This document shows, one piece after another, positions 1-7,096 of a DNA stretch of 7,231 bases. The notes below the pieces were generated by a model that saw nothing but the letters and a program-made list of their open reading frames with translations, made no database searches and was not told the origin of the DNA. Numbering within the stretch: the first letter of the stretch is position 1; each line of letters opens with the position of its first letter. This stretch comes from an uncultured Spirochaetales bacterium (lineage in GTDB: Bacteria > Spirochaetota > Spirochaetia > Sphaerochaetales > Sphaerochaetaceae). The position numbers were made by a program, and so were the translations under genes. The stretch is from the NCBI GenBank assembly GCA_934276695.1, contig CAKQTF010000047.1, positions 1-7,231 of the forward strand, read 5' to 3'.

Positions 1-1414
1 GAGACGGACAGTGTCAGAGACATCGGGAGCAGCAGAGACATACCTTGCGCATCAGCTTCCGGACAGCTTCAGGGCTGCTGGGACAATCATAGGCATGCTG
101 TTCCTTCTCTATGCATTTGACTGGCGGCTCGGGCTTCTGAGTCTCATTCCGGTTGTCCTTGCATTCATCGCAATGCTTGGAATGACCGGAAAATCAATGA
201 AGGAGAAGATAACAGAATACCAGAATGCCCTCTCTGAGATGTCAAATGAGGCTGTTGAATATGTCAGGGGGATTCCTGTGGTGAAGACATTCGGCCAGAC
301 TGTATTCTCATTCAGGCATTTCAGGGACTCGATAGAGAACTATGCAAAGTGGACAATAGCATACACTAAGCAGCTGACTCCAGCCATGATGCTCTTCACT
401 CTTGCGATAAACAGCGTATTCATATTCCTGATCATCGGAGCAATTGCATTCACAGGAGGCGGGATATCATCCAGCTTCATTCTCAATTTCATATTCTACA
501 TAATAATAACACCTGTCATACCGCTCACGCTCTCGAAGATGATGCGCATGAGCGAGAACAGCATGATCGTCCAGGATGCAATTGAGAGAATAGACCAGGT
601 CATGGCTGAGAAAGAGCTGCCAGAGGCTGGGGATAAGACAGGGAAGATGCATGGGTATGACATCGAGCTTGACAATGTGAAGTTCAGCTATGATGGAAAG
701 AGGAATGCCGTTGACGGGATCTCAATGAGGATAAGGCAGGGGGAGAAGACATGCATCGTAGGCCCTTCAGGAGGAGGGAAGAGCACAGTCCTATCCCTTA
801 TATCCAGATTCTATGATGCGGATGATGGCAGGATCCTGATCGGCGGTGCTGACATAAAAGACATAGATACAGAGACGCTCATGGAAAGCATGACATCAGT
901 GCTTCAGGACAGCCACCTGATAAAAGGCACAATACTCGATAATGTCAGGCTGGGCAGGCCCGATGCATCAGTGAGCGATGCAATGGATGCGCTAAGGAAA
1001 GCTGAATGCATGGATATAATCGGGAAGCTCCCTGATGGGATCAATGCAATGATCGGATCGGATGGAGTGCATCTCTCTGGCGGTGAGGTGCAGAGGATCG
1101 CAGCAGCGAGGGCAATACTCAAGAATGCCCCTATAGTCCTTTTGGATGAAGCCACTGCATATGCAGATCCGGATAACGAGCTCAGAATGCAGAAAGCCAT
1201 AGACAGCCTTGCAGATGGGCATACGCTGGTGATGATCGCCCATAGGCTATCAACAGTCATGAATGCAGATAGGATATATGTCATCGATAAAGGGAGGATC
1301 ATCGAAGAAGGAAGCTTCAGAGAGCTCCTCTCATCGAACGGGATGTTCAGCAGGATGTGGAAAGAATACCAGCAGAGCGTGATGTGGAGAATCGAGAAGG
1401 AGGATGAGAGATGA
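1..1414 (+). CDS. ABC exporter-fold half-transporter, permease plus ATPase (5' partial)
   Basis: Membrane half-transporter with a transmembrane domain followed by a nucleotide-binding domain, cut by the left edge. The frame is open to the first base and the usual first two helices are missing, so the GTG at 11 is probably internal; about 115 N-terminal residues lie outside the window. Counting from that GTG, hydrophobic helices lie near 22-38, 42-60, 124-147 and 152-175. The ATPase shows Walker A GPSGGGKST (251-259), Q-loop Q299, signature LSGGE (355-359), Walker B IVLLDE ending in catalytic E380, and switch H411, so it should hydrolyse ATP. The D-loop reads ATAYADPDNE instead of the usual SALD type. 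From family knowledge, this wording resembles YbtP/IrtA-type siderophore importers that use the exporter fold. The stop overlaps the next transporter gene (ATGA), which suggests a heterodimer. Family is certain; iron-siderophore uptake is inference, and drug, lipid or peptide export is possible. Confidence 0.95.
   Translation, partial: RRTVSETSGAAETYLAHQLPDSFRAAGTIIGMLFLLYAFDWRLGLLSLIPVVLAFIAMLGMTGKSMKEKITEYQNALSEMSNEAVEYVRGIPVVKTFGQTVFSFRHFRDSIENYAKWTIAYTKQLTPAMMLFTLAINSVFIFLIIGAIAFTGGGISSSFILNFIFYIIITPVIPLTLSKMMRMSENSMIVQDAIERIDQVMAEKELPEAGDKTGKMHGYDIELDNVKFSYDGKRNAVDGISMRIRQGEKTCIVGPSGGGKSTVLSLISRFYDADDGRILIGGADIKDIDTETLMESMTSVLQDSHLIKGTILDNVRLGRPDASVSDAMDALRKAECMDIIGKLPDGINAMIGSDGVHLSGGEVQRIAAARAILKNAPIVLLDEATAYADPDNELRMQKAIDSLADGHTLVMIAHRLSTVMNADRIYVIDKGRIIEEGSFRELLSSNGMFSRMWKEYQQSVMWRIEKEDER
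1397..1403 (+). promoter_or_regulatory. Strong Shine-Dalgarno for the second ABC gene
   Basis: AAGGAGG lies 7 bases before the ATG at 1411, inside the end of the preceding gene. It fixes that start and shows that this organism uses canonical ribosome binding inside operons. Confidence 0.85.
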
Positions 1415-3141
1415 TCAGATGGCTTCAGCGAAGGTTTGCACTATCGAAAAAAGGCGCATATGACACTGTGAAGGGAAGCCTTCTCACAGCTCTTCAGAAC
1501 ATCACACTGATGCTTCCTGTGGTCCTGCTCTTCTCTGCTGTCAGTGATATGCTCAGCGGAATCAGGCTCTCTGAAAAATGGGTATTCTATGCATCGGGCT
1601 CACTATGCAGCTGCATTGCCATACTGATTGCCTCAAAGCTGCAGTATGATGGCACATTCCTAAGGACATATGAGGAAAGCGGCTCCAGGAGGATAGCACT
1701 GGCAGAGAAGCTCAGGAAGATCCCTCTCTCATTCTTCTCCAAAAAGGACATAGCCGACCTCACATCAGCGATCATGAATGACTCAGCAGTACTTGAGACA
1801 AGCCAGTCCCATTACGTCTGCCCGCTTGCAGGAGCAATGATCTCCACAGCAGTCATAGCCATATTCCTCTTCGTATTCAGCTGGAGGATGGCGATTGCGG
1901 CGATATGGCCACTGCCTGTATCGATATCAATTGCGCTGCTGTCATCCGGCGTGCAGAAAAGGCTATCAGGGAAATCGATGAGCGCAAGGATAGAAGCCGA
2001 GGACGGGATCCAGGAATTCATCGAATGCATTGCAGACCTGCGTTCAGGGAATGCATGCCGAAGCTATCTGAAAGGCCTTGAGAGGAAGATAAGGCATTCA
2101 GAGAAGAGGACAGTGCTGTCTGAGCTCGGGACAGCTTCATTCATAACAGCATCAAGCCTGATCCTGAAGCTTGGTATTGCGAGCACAGCGCTCGCTGGAT
2201 CATATCTCTATGCATCAGGAAGGCTCTCAATGCTGGACTATGCAGCATTCCTGATCATTGCCTCAAGGCTCTATGACCCGCTTGAGGGAGCACTGCAGAA
2301 TCTTGCAGCGATAATAGCCACAGATGCAAACATAAAGAGAATGAATGAGATTCTCGACTACCCTATACAGACTGGCTCTGATAAGCTCACAAACACATCT
2401 GCAGATATCACATTCAACCATGTCAGCTTCTCTTACAGCAATGGCATAGAGGTACTTAAGGATATCTCATTCGTGGCAAAGCAGGGTCAGGTCACTGCTC
2501 TCGTAGGGCCATCGGGCAGCGGAAAGACAACAGTCTCAAGGCTTGCCTCAAGGTTCTGGGATGTAGACAGCGGCAGGATATCCGTAGGAGGGATGGATAT
2601 CTCTTCATCCGATCCGGAGAGCCTGATGTCACTGTACTCAATCGTATTCCAGGATGTCACGCTCTTCAATAACACTGTGCTTGAGAATATACGGATAGGA
2701 AGAAGGGATGCAACTGATGATGAGGTAATTGCTGCAGCAAAGCTTGCAAATGTCGATGAATTTGCAGAGAAGCTTCCGGATAGATGGAATACAGTGATCG
2801 GAGAGAACGGGGAGAATCTGTCAGGAGGAGAGAGGCAGAGGATATCAATTGCAAGGGCCTTCCTGAAAGATGCCCCAATAATCCTGCTTGATGAGGCGAC
2901 AGCAAGCCTTGATGTAGGGAATGAGAGCGCGATACAGAGTGCAGTCTCAAGGCTGATCAGGGATAAGACTGTCCTTATAATCGCACATAGGATGAGAACC
3001 GTATCAAATGCTGATCAGATAATCGTCCTGAAAGACGGAGTGATTGCCGAAAGCGGAAGCCCTGAGAAGCTCCTTTCAGGAAGAGGCATCTTCTATCATA
3101 TGGCAGAGAGCCAGAAGAAGAGCCAGGAATGGAGGATATGA
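1411..3141 (+). CDS. ABC exporter-fold half-transporter, permease plus ATPase (second subunit)
   Basis: Complete 576-residue half-transporter of normal family length. Six hydrophobic segments lie near 27-47, 56-76, 135-158, 161-179, 243-265 and 272-288, followed by an ATPase domain from about 332. Motifs seen are Walker A GPSGSGKTT (366-374), Q-loop Q414, signature LSGGERQR from 470, Walker B IILLDE ending in catalytic E495, a standard SLD D-loop (499-501) and switch H526. All catalytic positions are intact. The start is set by the strong Shine-Dalgarno and the 4-bp overlap with the upstream subunit gene, so the two are almost certainly co-translated and pair as a heterodimer. The helical-linker wording (NEILDYP) and the C-terminal SQEWRI resemble YbtQ/IrtB-like subunits from memory, so siderophore-type uptake is a reasonable guess but unproven. 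No solute-binding protein gene is visible, as expected for this fold. Confidence 0.96.
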   Translation: MIRWLQRRFALSKKGAYDTVKGSLLTALQNITLMLPVVLLFSAVSDMLSGIRLSEKWVFYASGSLCSCIAILIASKLQYDGTFLRTYEESGSRRIALAEKLRKIPLSFFSKKDIADLTSAIMNDSAVLETSQSHYVCPLAGAMISTAVIAIFLFVFSWRMAIAAIWPLPVSISIALLSSGVQKRLSGKSMSARIEAEDGIQEFIECIADLRSGNACRSYLKGLERKIRHSEKRTVLSELGTASFITASSLILKLGIASTALAGSYLYASGRLSMLDYAAFLIIASRLYDPLEGALQNLAAIIATDANIKRMNEILDYPIQTGSDKLTNTSADITFNHVSFSYSNGIEVLKDISFVAKQGQVTALVGPSGSGKTTVSRLASRFWDVDSGRISVGGMDISSSDPESLMSLYSIVFQDVTLFNNTVLENIRIGRRDATDDEVIAAAKLANVDEFAEKLPDRWNTVIGENGENLSGGERQRISIARAFLKDAPIILLDEATASLDVGNESAIQSAVSRLIRDKTVLIIAHRMRTVSNADQIIVLKDGVIAESGSPEKLLSGRGIFYHMAESQKKSQEWRI

Positions 3142-3143
3142 TG

Positions 3144-3653
3144 CTATGCTCTTCTCACAGAATATACGTGATGGGGGACCTCAGCACCTCTGAACACTCT
3201 TAGGACTTCAGATTCTCTATGCATGCCGCATCTCTCAGCTGTCCTGGCAGATGCGGTATTCCCAATGTCTATCACTGCATATGCCTCCGCCGCTCCGATG
3301 GCACTGAAAGCATAGCCGATCATAAACACAAGGGCCTCGGATGCATATCCATTATGCCAGAAATCCGGAGCCAGGGCATATCCTAGCTCTGCAGCTCTCA
3401 CTGAATGATCATATGATGCTATGCCAGAGATCCCTATGAACACACCGCTTCCCTTCAGAAGAAGCGCATTCATGCCAAGCGCTGGGTCCTCGCTATTCAT
3501 TGCAAGCTGCCTGTTTAGCCACCGCCTGCACTCAGTCTCACTGAGAGCGCCGAAGCCCCGCATGACTCTGCTATCCTCCAGAAGAGCCCTTACAGAACAG
3601 TAGTCGCTGTTTCCAAGGCTTCTCAGGATAAGCCTTTCCGTCTCAGCTAGCAT
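3144..3653 (-). CDS. GNAT N-acetyltransferase, RimJ/RimL-like
   Basis: A 169-residue single-domain acetyltransferase of the Acetyltransf_3 type, the group containing RimJ, RimL and many small-molecule acetylators. It begins with the typical ETERLILR strand. The acetyl-CoA binding region is the ELGYALAPDFWHNGYASEA stretch (about 89-107), whose W-x-N-G-Y-A core matches the family's WGKGYATEA. The usual N-x-x-S-x-x-x-x-E-x-x-G-(F/M) helix follows (NTASARTAERCGM), which contacts CoA. The substrate cannot be read from sequence; it could be a protein N-terminus, an amino sugar or an amine. It is the last gene of the - strand array. Its ATG overlaps the dipeptidase stop by 7 bp and no strong Shine-Dalgarno is visible, so translational coupling is likely. 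The stop codon lies 2 bp from the stop of the convergent ABC gene. Fold is confident; substrate is unknown. Confidence 0.93.
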   Translation of the reverse strand: MLAETERLILRSLGNSDYCSVRALLEDSRVMRGFGALSETECRRWLNRQLAMNSEDPALGMNALLLKGSGVFIGISGIASYDHSVRAAELGYALAPDFWHNGYASEALVFMIGYAFSAIGAAEAYAVIDIGNTASARTAERCGMHRESEVLRVFRGAEVPHHVYSVRRA

Positions 3654-4570
3654 GATCCAAGGACTCTTAATGCATTATCCAGAAAGACCTTGTCTATGAC
3701 TCTCTCGGAGAGTCCCTCCTTTCTGAGAGCATCCCTTACCAGTGGGATCCTCTCTGGTGAATCAAGCTCCAGGTTCCCGCCAGTACCATCAAAATCCGAT
3801 CCGAATGCAAGGACATCCTCACCTCCGGCATCATACATATGCCTCACATGAGCTGCCATATCAGAGATACGGCTGGTCCGCTCTGGTGTGTCCTCCCTTG
3901 CCAGGAATGCCCAGCATATATTGAATCCGACAACGCCTCCCCTGTCTGCTATTATGCGGATCTGGTCATCAGTCAGATTCCTCGGCACATCAGTGACTGC
4001 GCGCGCATTTGAATGAGTGGCTATGAATGGCTTCCTGGCATGCTCTGCTATGGAATAGAAGCCACCGTCATTCAGGTGAGACACATCAACGATCATGCCA
4101 AGCCTCTCGCATTCATAAAGCGCTTCGATGCCTTTATCCTTCAGAGGCATTCCCATTACCGCAGGATCAGTGCTATTAGGGTATCCAAGCTCATTCTCAT
4201 AGTTCCATGTGAAGCCGAATATCCTGACATTCCATTTTCTGAGGATCCCAAGCCTCGATATATCCCCTTCTATAGCGCCGCCTTCCTCTGTTGTGAGTAT
4301 TGCGTGAAGCCCTTTCCTGAGATCCTCACTGCCGGTATAGACAGGGATTCCAGCAAGCTCTGTCTCCCTGATGAACCTGTCATGGAGGGCATTTACAGTC
4401 TGCCATGGATTCCCTTCCTTCAGCGGAGTGAAGAGAGCAAAGCACTGCCCTGTGATCCCGCCTGCAATGAGCCTGTCCTTCGTGATCATCAGGCTGTTAG
4501 ACAGGAGGCTGTCATTCTCGCCGCCTCTATGCCAGAGCGCATAAACTGTATCTGAATGAAGATCTATCAT
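3647..4570 (-). CDS. Membrane dipeptidase family enzyme (peptidase M19)
   Basis: A 307-residue metal-dependent dipeptidase of the M19 (renal dipeptidase) family, a TIM-barrel amidohydrolase relative that cleaves dipeptides, including some with D-residues. Expected zinc ligands are visible: H5 and D7 in IDLHSDT, bridging E96 in TTEEGG, H165 in VDVSH and H186 in ATHSNAR; D259 in GSDFDG is the expected catalytic acid. The substrate-side stretch ARAVTDVPRNLTD also matches the family. There is no signal peptide, because the first ligand is at residue 5, so the enzyme should be cytoplasmic. The ATG is preceded by GGGAGGG at 4581-4575, and it overlaps the upstream propeller-protein stop by 4 bp (ATGA). 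The TAG stop overlaps the acetyltransferase start. Likely roles are peptide utilisation or recycling of cell-wall D-dipeptides. Family is very secure; physiological substrate is inferred. Confidence 0.96.
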   Translation of the reverse strand: MIDLHSDTVYALWHRGGENDSLLSNSLMITKDRLIAGGITGQCFALFTPLKEGNPWQTVNALHDRFIRETELAGIPVYTGSEDLRKGLHAILTTEEGGAIEGDISRLGILRKWNVRIFGFTWNYENELGYPNSTDPAVMGMPLKDKGIEALYECERLGMIVDVSHLNDGGFYSIAEHARKPFIATHSNARAVTDVPRNLTDDQIRIIADRGGVVGFNICWAFLAREDTPERTSRISDMAAHVRHMYDAGGEDVLAFGSDFDGTGGNLELDSPERIPLVRDALRKEGLSERVIDKVFLDNALRVLGSC

Positions 4571-5532
4571 CTATCCCTCCCAAGAAGGAGCCCGATAGAC
4601 TCCTTCACATACTTCAGGCCAGGAACTCCGGACTCTGCAGATGCAGAGAAATAGCAGTACCAGGCGTCATCACTCTCCTTGTATCTCAGATCCGCTGCTG
4701 TTATGTACCTGCTTGCCCATCCTTCCTCAGGTGTGCGCTCTACTATCCTTGAATCTATGAAGTCAATCCCATCAGATGAAAGCGAGAGAAGAAGGACAGA
4801 TTCAGACCTGTTCCTCTCCTCTGAATATGAGTATGCGCATTCAAGCGCAGCAAGGCCATCTGAGCAGGGCACTATCCTCACATGGCCGACAGCAAGATTC
4901 CTGTATATGCTGTCCCGGTCTATGCTGAATACCGGGATCTGATCAGCACTATAAGGCCCGTCGATGAAGTCTGCATCCGCATACATGAATGCAGCAGCAG
5001 CCTTCTCCGCGCTGTCATACATGACAGCCTCTCCTGCTCCGAAATACAGCCTGTAATGGCCGTTCCACTGCACAAGCTGCGGAGAATAAAGCATCTCACG
5101 CCCATCCCGGAAAACAGCCTTTGCAACCGATGATGAATCCAGGATCATCTTAGGCTCTGACCATAGTGAGAGGTCAGTCGATGATGCTATCATGATCCTC
5201 GATGATGCGGATGCTCTGGAAAACGGCTTCCTGTAATGAGTCTCATATGCAATATAGTAAGTGGAGCCTTCCTTATAGATGAATGCACCGGATGAGTGCG
5301 GGAACAGCATATGCGCACGCTCCCACTCAAGGCCTGATGTTGAGCTGTAATGGACTATGCCTAGCTGTGTATCAGCAAACATATGCCATAGCCCATCAGG
5401 GGATTCCTCCGGAAGAAGGAACGATGGATGGGACATCCGTATGAAGGGAATCCGCTTCATGGATGCGACTGGCTCATCATTGAACGAGTACCAGTAGCTG
5501 TCCTGAAGCTTTGACAGAGACTGATAGCGCAA
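4567..5532 (-). CDS. GH43-like five-bladed beta-propeller protein (putative glycosidase)
   Basis: A 321-residue protein that reads as a five-bladed beta-propeller of the GH43/GH32-type superfamily. It has repeated units of small aromatic-rich beta strands: HPSFLL and WHMFAD (35-54), IVHYSSTSGLEWE (59-71), GAFIYKEGSTYYIAYE (82-97), IMIASSTDLSLWSEP (113-127), YSPQLVQWNGHYRLYFGAG (149-167) and a last unit near 277-297. The S(S/T)..G/L..W pattern is typical of these propellers. Catalytic acids cannot be assigned with confidence; D54, E97, D143 or E231 are candidates. It may therefore hydrolyse an arabino-, xylo- or fructo-type sugar, or be a non-catalytic relative. No signal peptide is seen, so it is probably cytoplasmic. 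The start is TTG at 5532, backed by GGGGAG six bases upstream and 3 bp after the preceding stop. It overlaps the dipeptidase by 4 bp. No sugar transporter is adjacent. Confidence 0.8.
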   Translation of the reverse strand: MRYQSLSKLQDSYWYSFNDEPVASMKRIPFIRMSHPSFLLPEESPDGLWHMFADTQLGIVHYSSTSGLEWERAHMLFPHSSGAFIYKEGSTYYIAYETHYRKPFSRASASSRIMIASSTDLSLWSEPKMILDSSSVAKAVFRDGREMLYSPQLVQWNGHYRLYFGAGEAVMYDSAEKAAAAFMYADADFIDGPYSADQIPVFSIDRDSIYRNLAVGHVRIVPCSDGLAALECAYSYSEERNRSESVLLLSLSSDGIDFIDSRIVERTPEEGWASRYITAADLRYKESDDAWYCYFSASAESGVPGLKYVKESIGLLLGRDR

Positions 5533-5535
5533 TGC

Positions 5536-5832
5536 TTACTCCCCGTCCCTTGGTCTTCTTCTCTTAGGTGCGAAGAACGGGTAGAGCTTATCCTCAAGAT
5601 TCCATTTCCTAACAGCATACTTAAGGCATGCATTATAGATCAGGAAAGTCGCTCCGATTGCCACAACGAAAACAAGGAGCGTCAGGATCCCTGCTGAGCC
5701 TGAAGAATCAGGGAACCTGTTCATAAAGAGTCCAAGCAGCACAAATCCAACAATGAAGAACACTGCAAGAAGCAGCATGTTAAGGACTGTCGCAGCGATC
5801 ATAAACAGAACTGTATATCCTTTCTTATTCAT
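5536..5832 (-). CDS. Small two-helix membrane protein downstream of lspA
   Basis: A 98-residue protein with two hydrophobic segments, about residues 6-35 and 47-68, and a very basic, proline-containing tail (APKRRRPRDGE). Both ends are charged (MNKKG at the start), which fits an integral inner-membrane protein with its tails in the cytoplasm. The frame is open upstream to an ATG at 5898, but that start has no ribosome site and lies deep inside lspA. The ATG at 5832 has GGAAG seven bases upstream and overlaps the lspA stop by 8 bp, so I chose it. I recognise no named family. From memory, spirochaete genomes carry a similar short MNKKG-type membrane protein near lspA, but I cannot verify that here. 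Tight coupling to lspA suggests an envelope role, perhaps in lipoprotein handling; this is inference only. Confidence 0.8.
   Translation of the reverse strand: MNKKGYTVLFMIAATVLNMLLLAVFFIVGFVLLGLFMNRFPDSSGSAGILTLLVFVVAIGATFLIYNACLKYAVRKWNLEDKLYPFFAPKRRRPRDGE
5539..5544 (-). promoter_or_regulatory. Shine-Dalgarno supporting a TTG start
   Basis: GGGGAG (minus strand 5544 to 5539) sits six bases before the TTG at 5532-5530; the stop codon of the upstream small gene lies inside that spacer. This supports the TTG over the later ATG at residue 25. Confidence 0.7.
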
Positions 5833-6340
5833 CCTTTCTCTTCCTTTCAGCCACAAAGGCCAACAGCAATAATATAACAGAAATAACAACAGAGGCATCA
5901 GCTATGTTGTAAGTAGGCCACCTTTCCATCCCCAGAAAGCCATAGGTTGCTGTGCTTATCCAGTCAACAACCCTGAGATTCCTGAAAAGCCTGTCGATTA
6001 TATTCCCGATTCCGCCTCCGAGAATGCCGGCAAGGCACCAGCGCTCAAAAACTGATATCTCATGCTCAAAGCGGTCTGATGCGATTGCATATGCAACCAT
6101 TGCCATGAACAGAATCGGAAGGACCACAAAAAGAGCATATTTTGCAGCAATCGCAAGCCCTGAGCCCATGGAGAATGCGACAGCATCATTCCTGACATGG
6201 ACAATCCAGAGAAAATCAGAGAGGCATCTGAGGCCTATTCCATTCTCAGGTATGAGATGGACAATGACAGCCTTTGTGATCTGATCAAGCGCTATGATGG
6301 CTGAAGACAGCAGATATGGATAAAGATTCCTTCTTCTCAA
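5825..6340 (-). CDS. lspA: Lipoprotein signal peptidase (signal peptidase II)
   Basis: A 171-residue integral membrane aspartyl protease that removes the signal peptide from diacylglyceryl-modified prolipoproteins at the cytoplasmic membrane. Length and four hydrophobic segments (about 9-28, 62-85, 102-113 and 148-165) match the family. Conserved elements are ALDQITKA near the N-terminus (18-24), N51 in the RNDAVAFS box, GGGIGNIIDRL (108-118), catalytic D126 in RVVDWIS, and catalytic D148 in YNIADAS. The dyad is intact. The box usually written NTGAAFS is changed to NDAVAFS here. The start is TTG at 6340, overlapping the NIF3-gene stop by 4 bp, with GGAGAG six bases upstream. The stop overlaps the small membrane-protein gene by 8 bp. 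Its presence implies that the cell makes lipoproteins; no other lipoprotein-pathway gene (lgt, lnt) is in view. Confidence 0.96.
   Translation of the reverse strand: MRRRNLYPYLLSSAIIALDQITKAVIVHLIPENGIGLRCLSDFLWIVHVRNDAVAFSMGSGLAIAAKYALFVVLPILFMAMVAYAIASDRFEHEISVFERWCLAGILGGGIGNIIDRLFRNLRVVDWISTATYGFLGMERWPTYNIADASVVISVILLLLAFVAERKRKDE
5840..5845 (-). promoter_or_regulatory. Shine-Dalgarno that decides the 98-aa gene start
   Basis: AGGAAG (minus strand 5845 to 5840) precedes the ATG at 5832 by seven bases. The alternative ATG at 5898 has no purine-rich site, so the shorter protein is preferred. Confidence 0.65.
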
Positions 6341-7089
6341 AGCCCGCTCTCCGCATCTATGAATACAGTCTCAGCCAGTGATTCAGCATCAGTCATCCGC
6401 ATCAGAGCCCTGACTCCGAATACCTCGCTTCTGTAGTGTCCGCCAGCAAGCACAGAAATGCCTGACTCACATGCATCTGCATAATCCTGATGAAGGAACT
6501 CACCTGTTATATAGAGGTCAAGGCCTTCCTTCACTGCATCATGCACATCAGAGCTTCCGCCTCCTGATATGATTCCGACTGTCTCAGCCTTCTCCTTCCT
6601 GCCCTGGAGCATGAATGATGAGGAAAGATCGAAATTAAGAAGCAGAGCAGCCTCCTCTATAGTCATCGGGAACGGCAGACGCCCTCTGACTCCGATCAGC
6701 TTTCCCTTGCACAGTCCGAAAGGATCCCACTCCTTCATCCCAAGGCGCATTGCAATCTGGGCATTATTGCCAAGAGCAGGATGCGCATCAAGCGGAAGAT
6801 GCGCAGCATAGAGGAAAAGAGAGCTGTCGATAGCTGTCTTAACCCTCTTATAGTGGGCTCCGTCTATAGCAATCGGCTCACCCCAGAAAAGACCATGATG
6901 GACAACAAGGATGTCTGCCCCGGCCTCTGCAGCCTTCTCTATGGTATAAAGGGAGGCATCGACTGCAAAGGCAGCCTTCTTCAGGATCCTGTCCTCTCCT
7001 CCTATCTGGATGCCATTCATTGAGTAATCATCAAATGATCCGATATCAAGCACAGATGATAGATGATCTGCATAGTCTTTCACTGTCAT
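6337..7089 (-). CDS. NIF3-like dinuclear metal centre protein (DUF34/YbgI type)
   Basis: A 250-residue member of the NIF3/DUF34 family, which forms ring-shaped hexamers with a two-metal site. Its biochemical role is still debated; some members are linked to GTP cyclohydrolase-like annotation or to cofactor and metal chemistry. The predicted metal ligands are all present: H64 and H65 in VVHHGLFWGEP, D101 in HLPLDAHP, and H218 and E222 in GGHYRSEVFGV. Other signatures are NGIQIGG (25-31), GIISGGGSSD (172-181) and TGEFLHQD (195-202). It is the short form, about 250 residues, without the PII-like insert of the roughly 370-residue YqfO type. The N-terminus MTVKDYADHL aligns with the usual family start, so the ATG at 7089 is well supported although no Shine-Dalgarno is visible. 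It is the first gene of the six-gene array and overlaps lspA by 4 bp. Confidence 0.95.
   Translation of the reverse strand: MTVKDYADHLSSVLDIGSFDDYSMNGIQIGGEDRILKKAAFAVDASLYTIEKAAEAGADILVVHHGLFWGEPIAIDGAHYKRVKTAIDSSLFLYAAHLPLDAHPALGNNAQIAMRLGMKEWDPFGLCKGKLIGVRGRLPFPMTIEEAALLLNFDLSSSFMLQGRKEKAETVGIISGGGSSDVHDAVKEGLDLYITGEFLHQDYADACESGISVLAGGHYRSEVFGVRALMRMTDAESLAETVFIDAESGL
6347..6352 (-). promoter_or_regulatory. Shine-Dalgarno supporting the lspA TTG start
   Basis: GGAGAG (minus strand 6352 to 6347) lies six bases before the TTG at 6340. It sits within the last codons of the upstream gene and supports a TTG start that gives a normal LspA N-terminus. Confidence 0.7.
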
Positions 7090-7096
7090 GCTGGAA

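Noticed and set aside
11..13. GTG at 11 as the true start of the first ABC gene
   Set aside because: The frame is open to the window edge, and the protein from here would lack the first two membrane helices of a normal half-transporter, so the gene is simply truncated by the window.
904..1302. A 132-codon open frame on the minus strand opposite the first ABC ATPase domain
   Set aside because: It is a mirror frame of conserved Walker and signature sequence. The protein has low-complexity Ser/Ala/Ile content and no recognisable motif.
4013..4555. A 180-codon open frame on the + strand opposite the dipeptidase gene
   Set aside because: It lies wholly antisense to a well-conserved M19 gene with all metal ligands. 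Its translation shows no domain-like pattern and no good ribosome site was seen.
5833..5898. A longer start (ATG at 5898) for the small membrane protein, adding 22 residues
   Set aside because: It would overlap lspA by 74 bp, has no Shine-Dalgarno, and the ATG at 5832 has a good site and the usual stop-start overlap.
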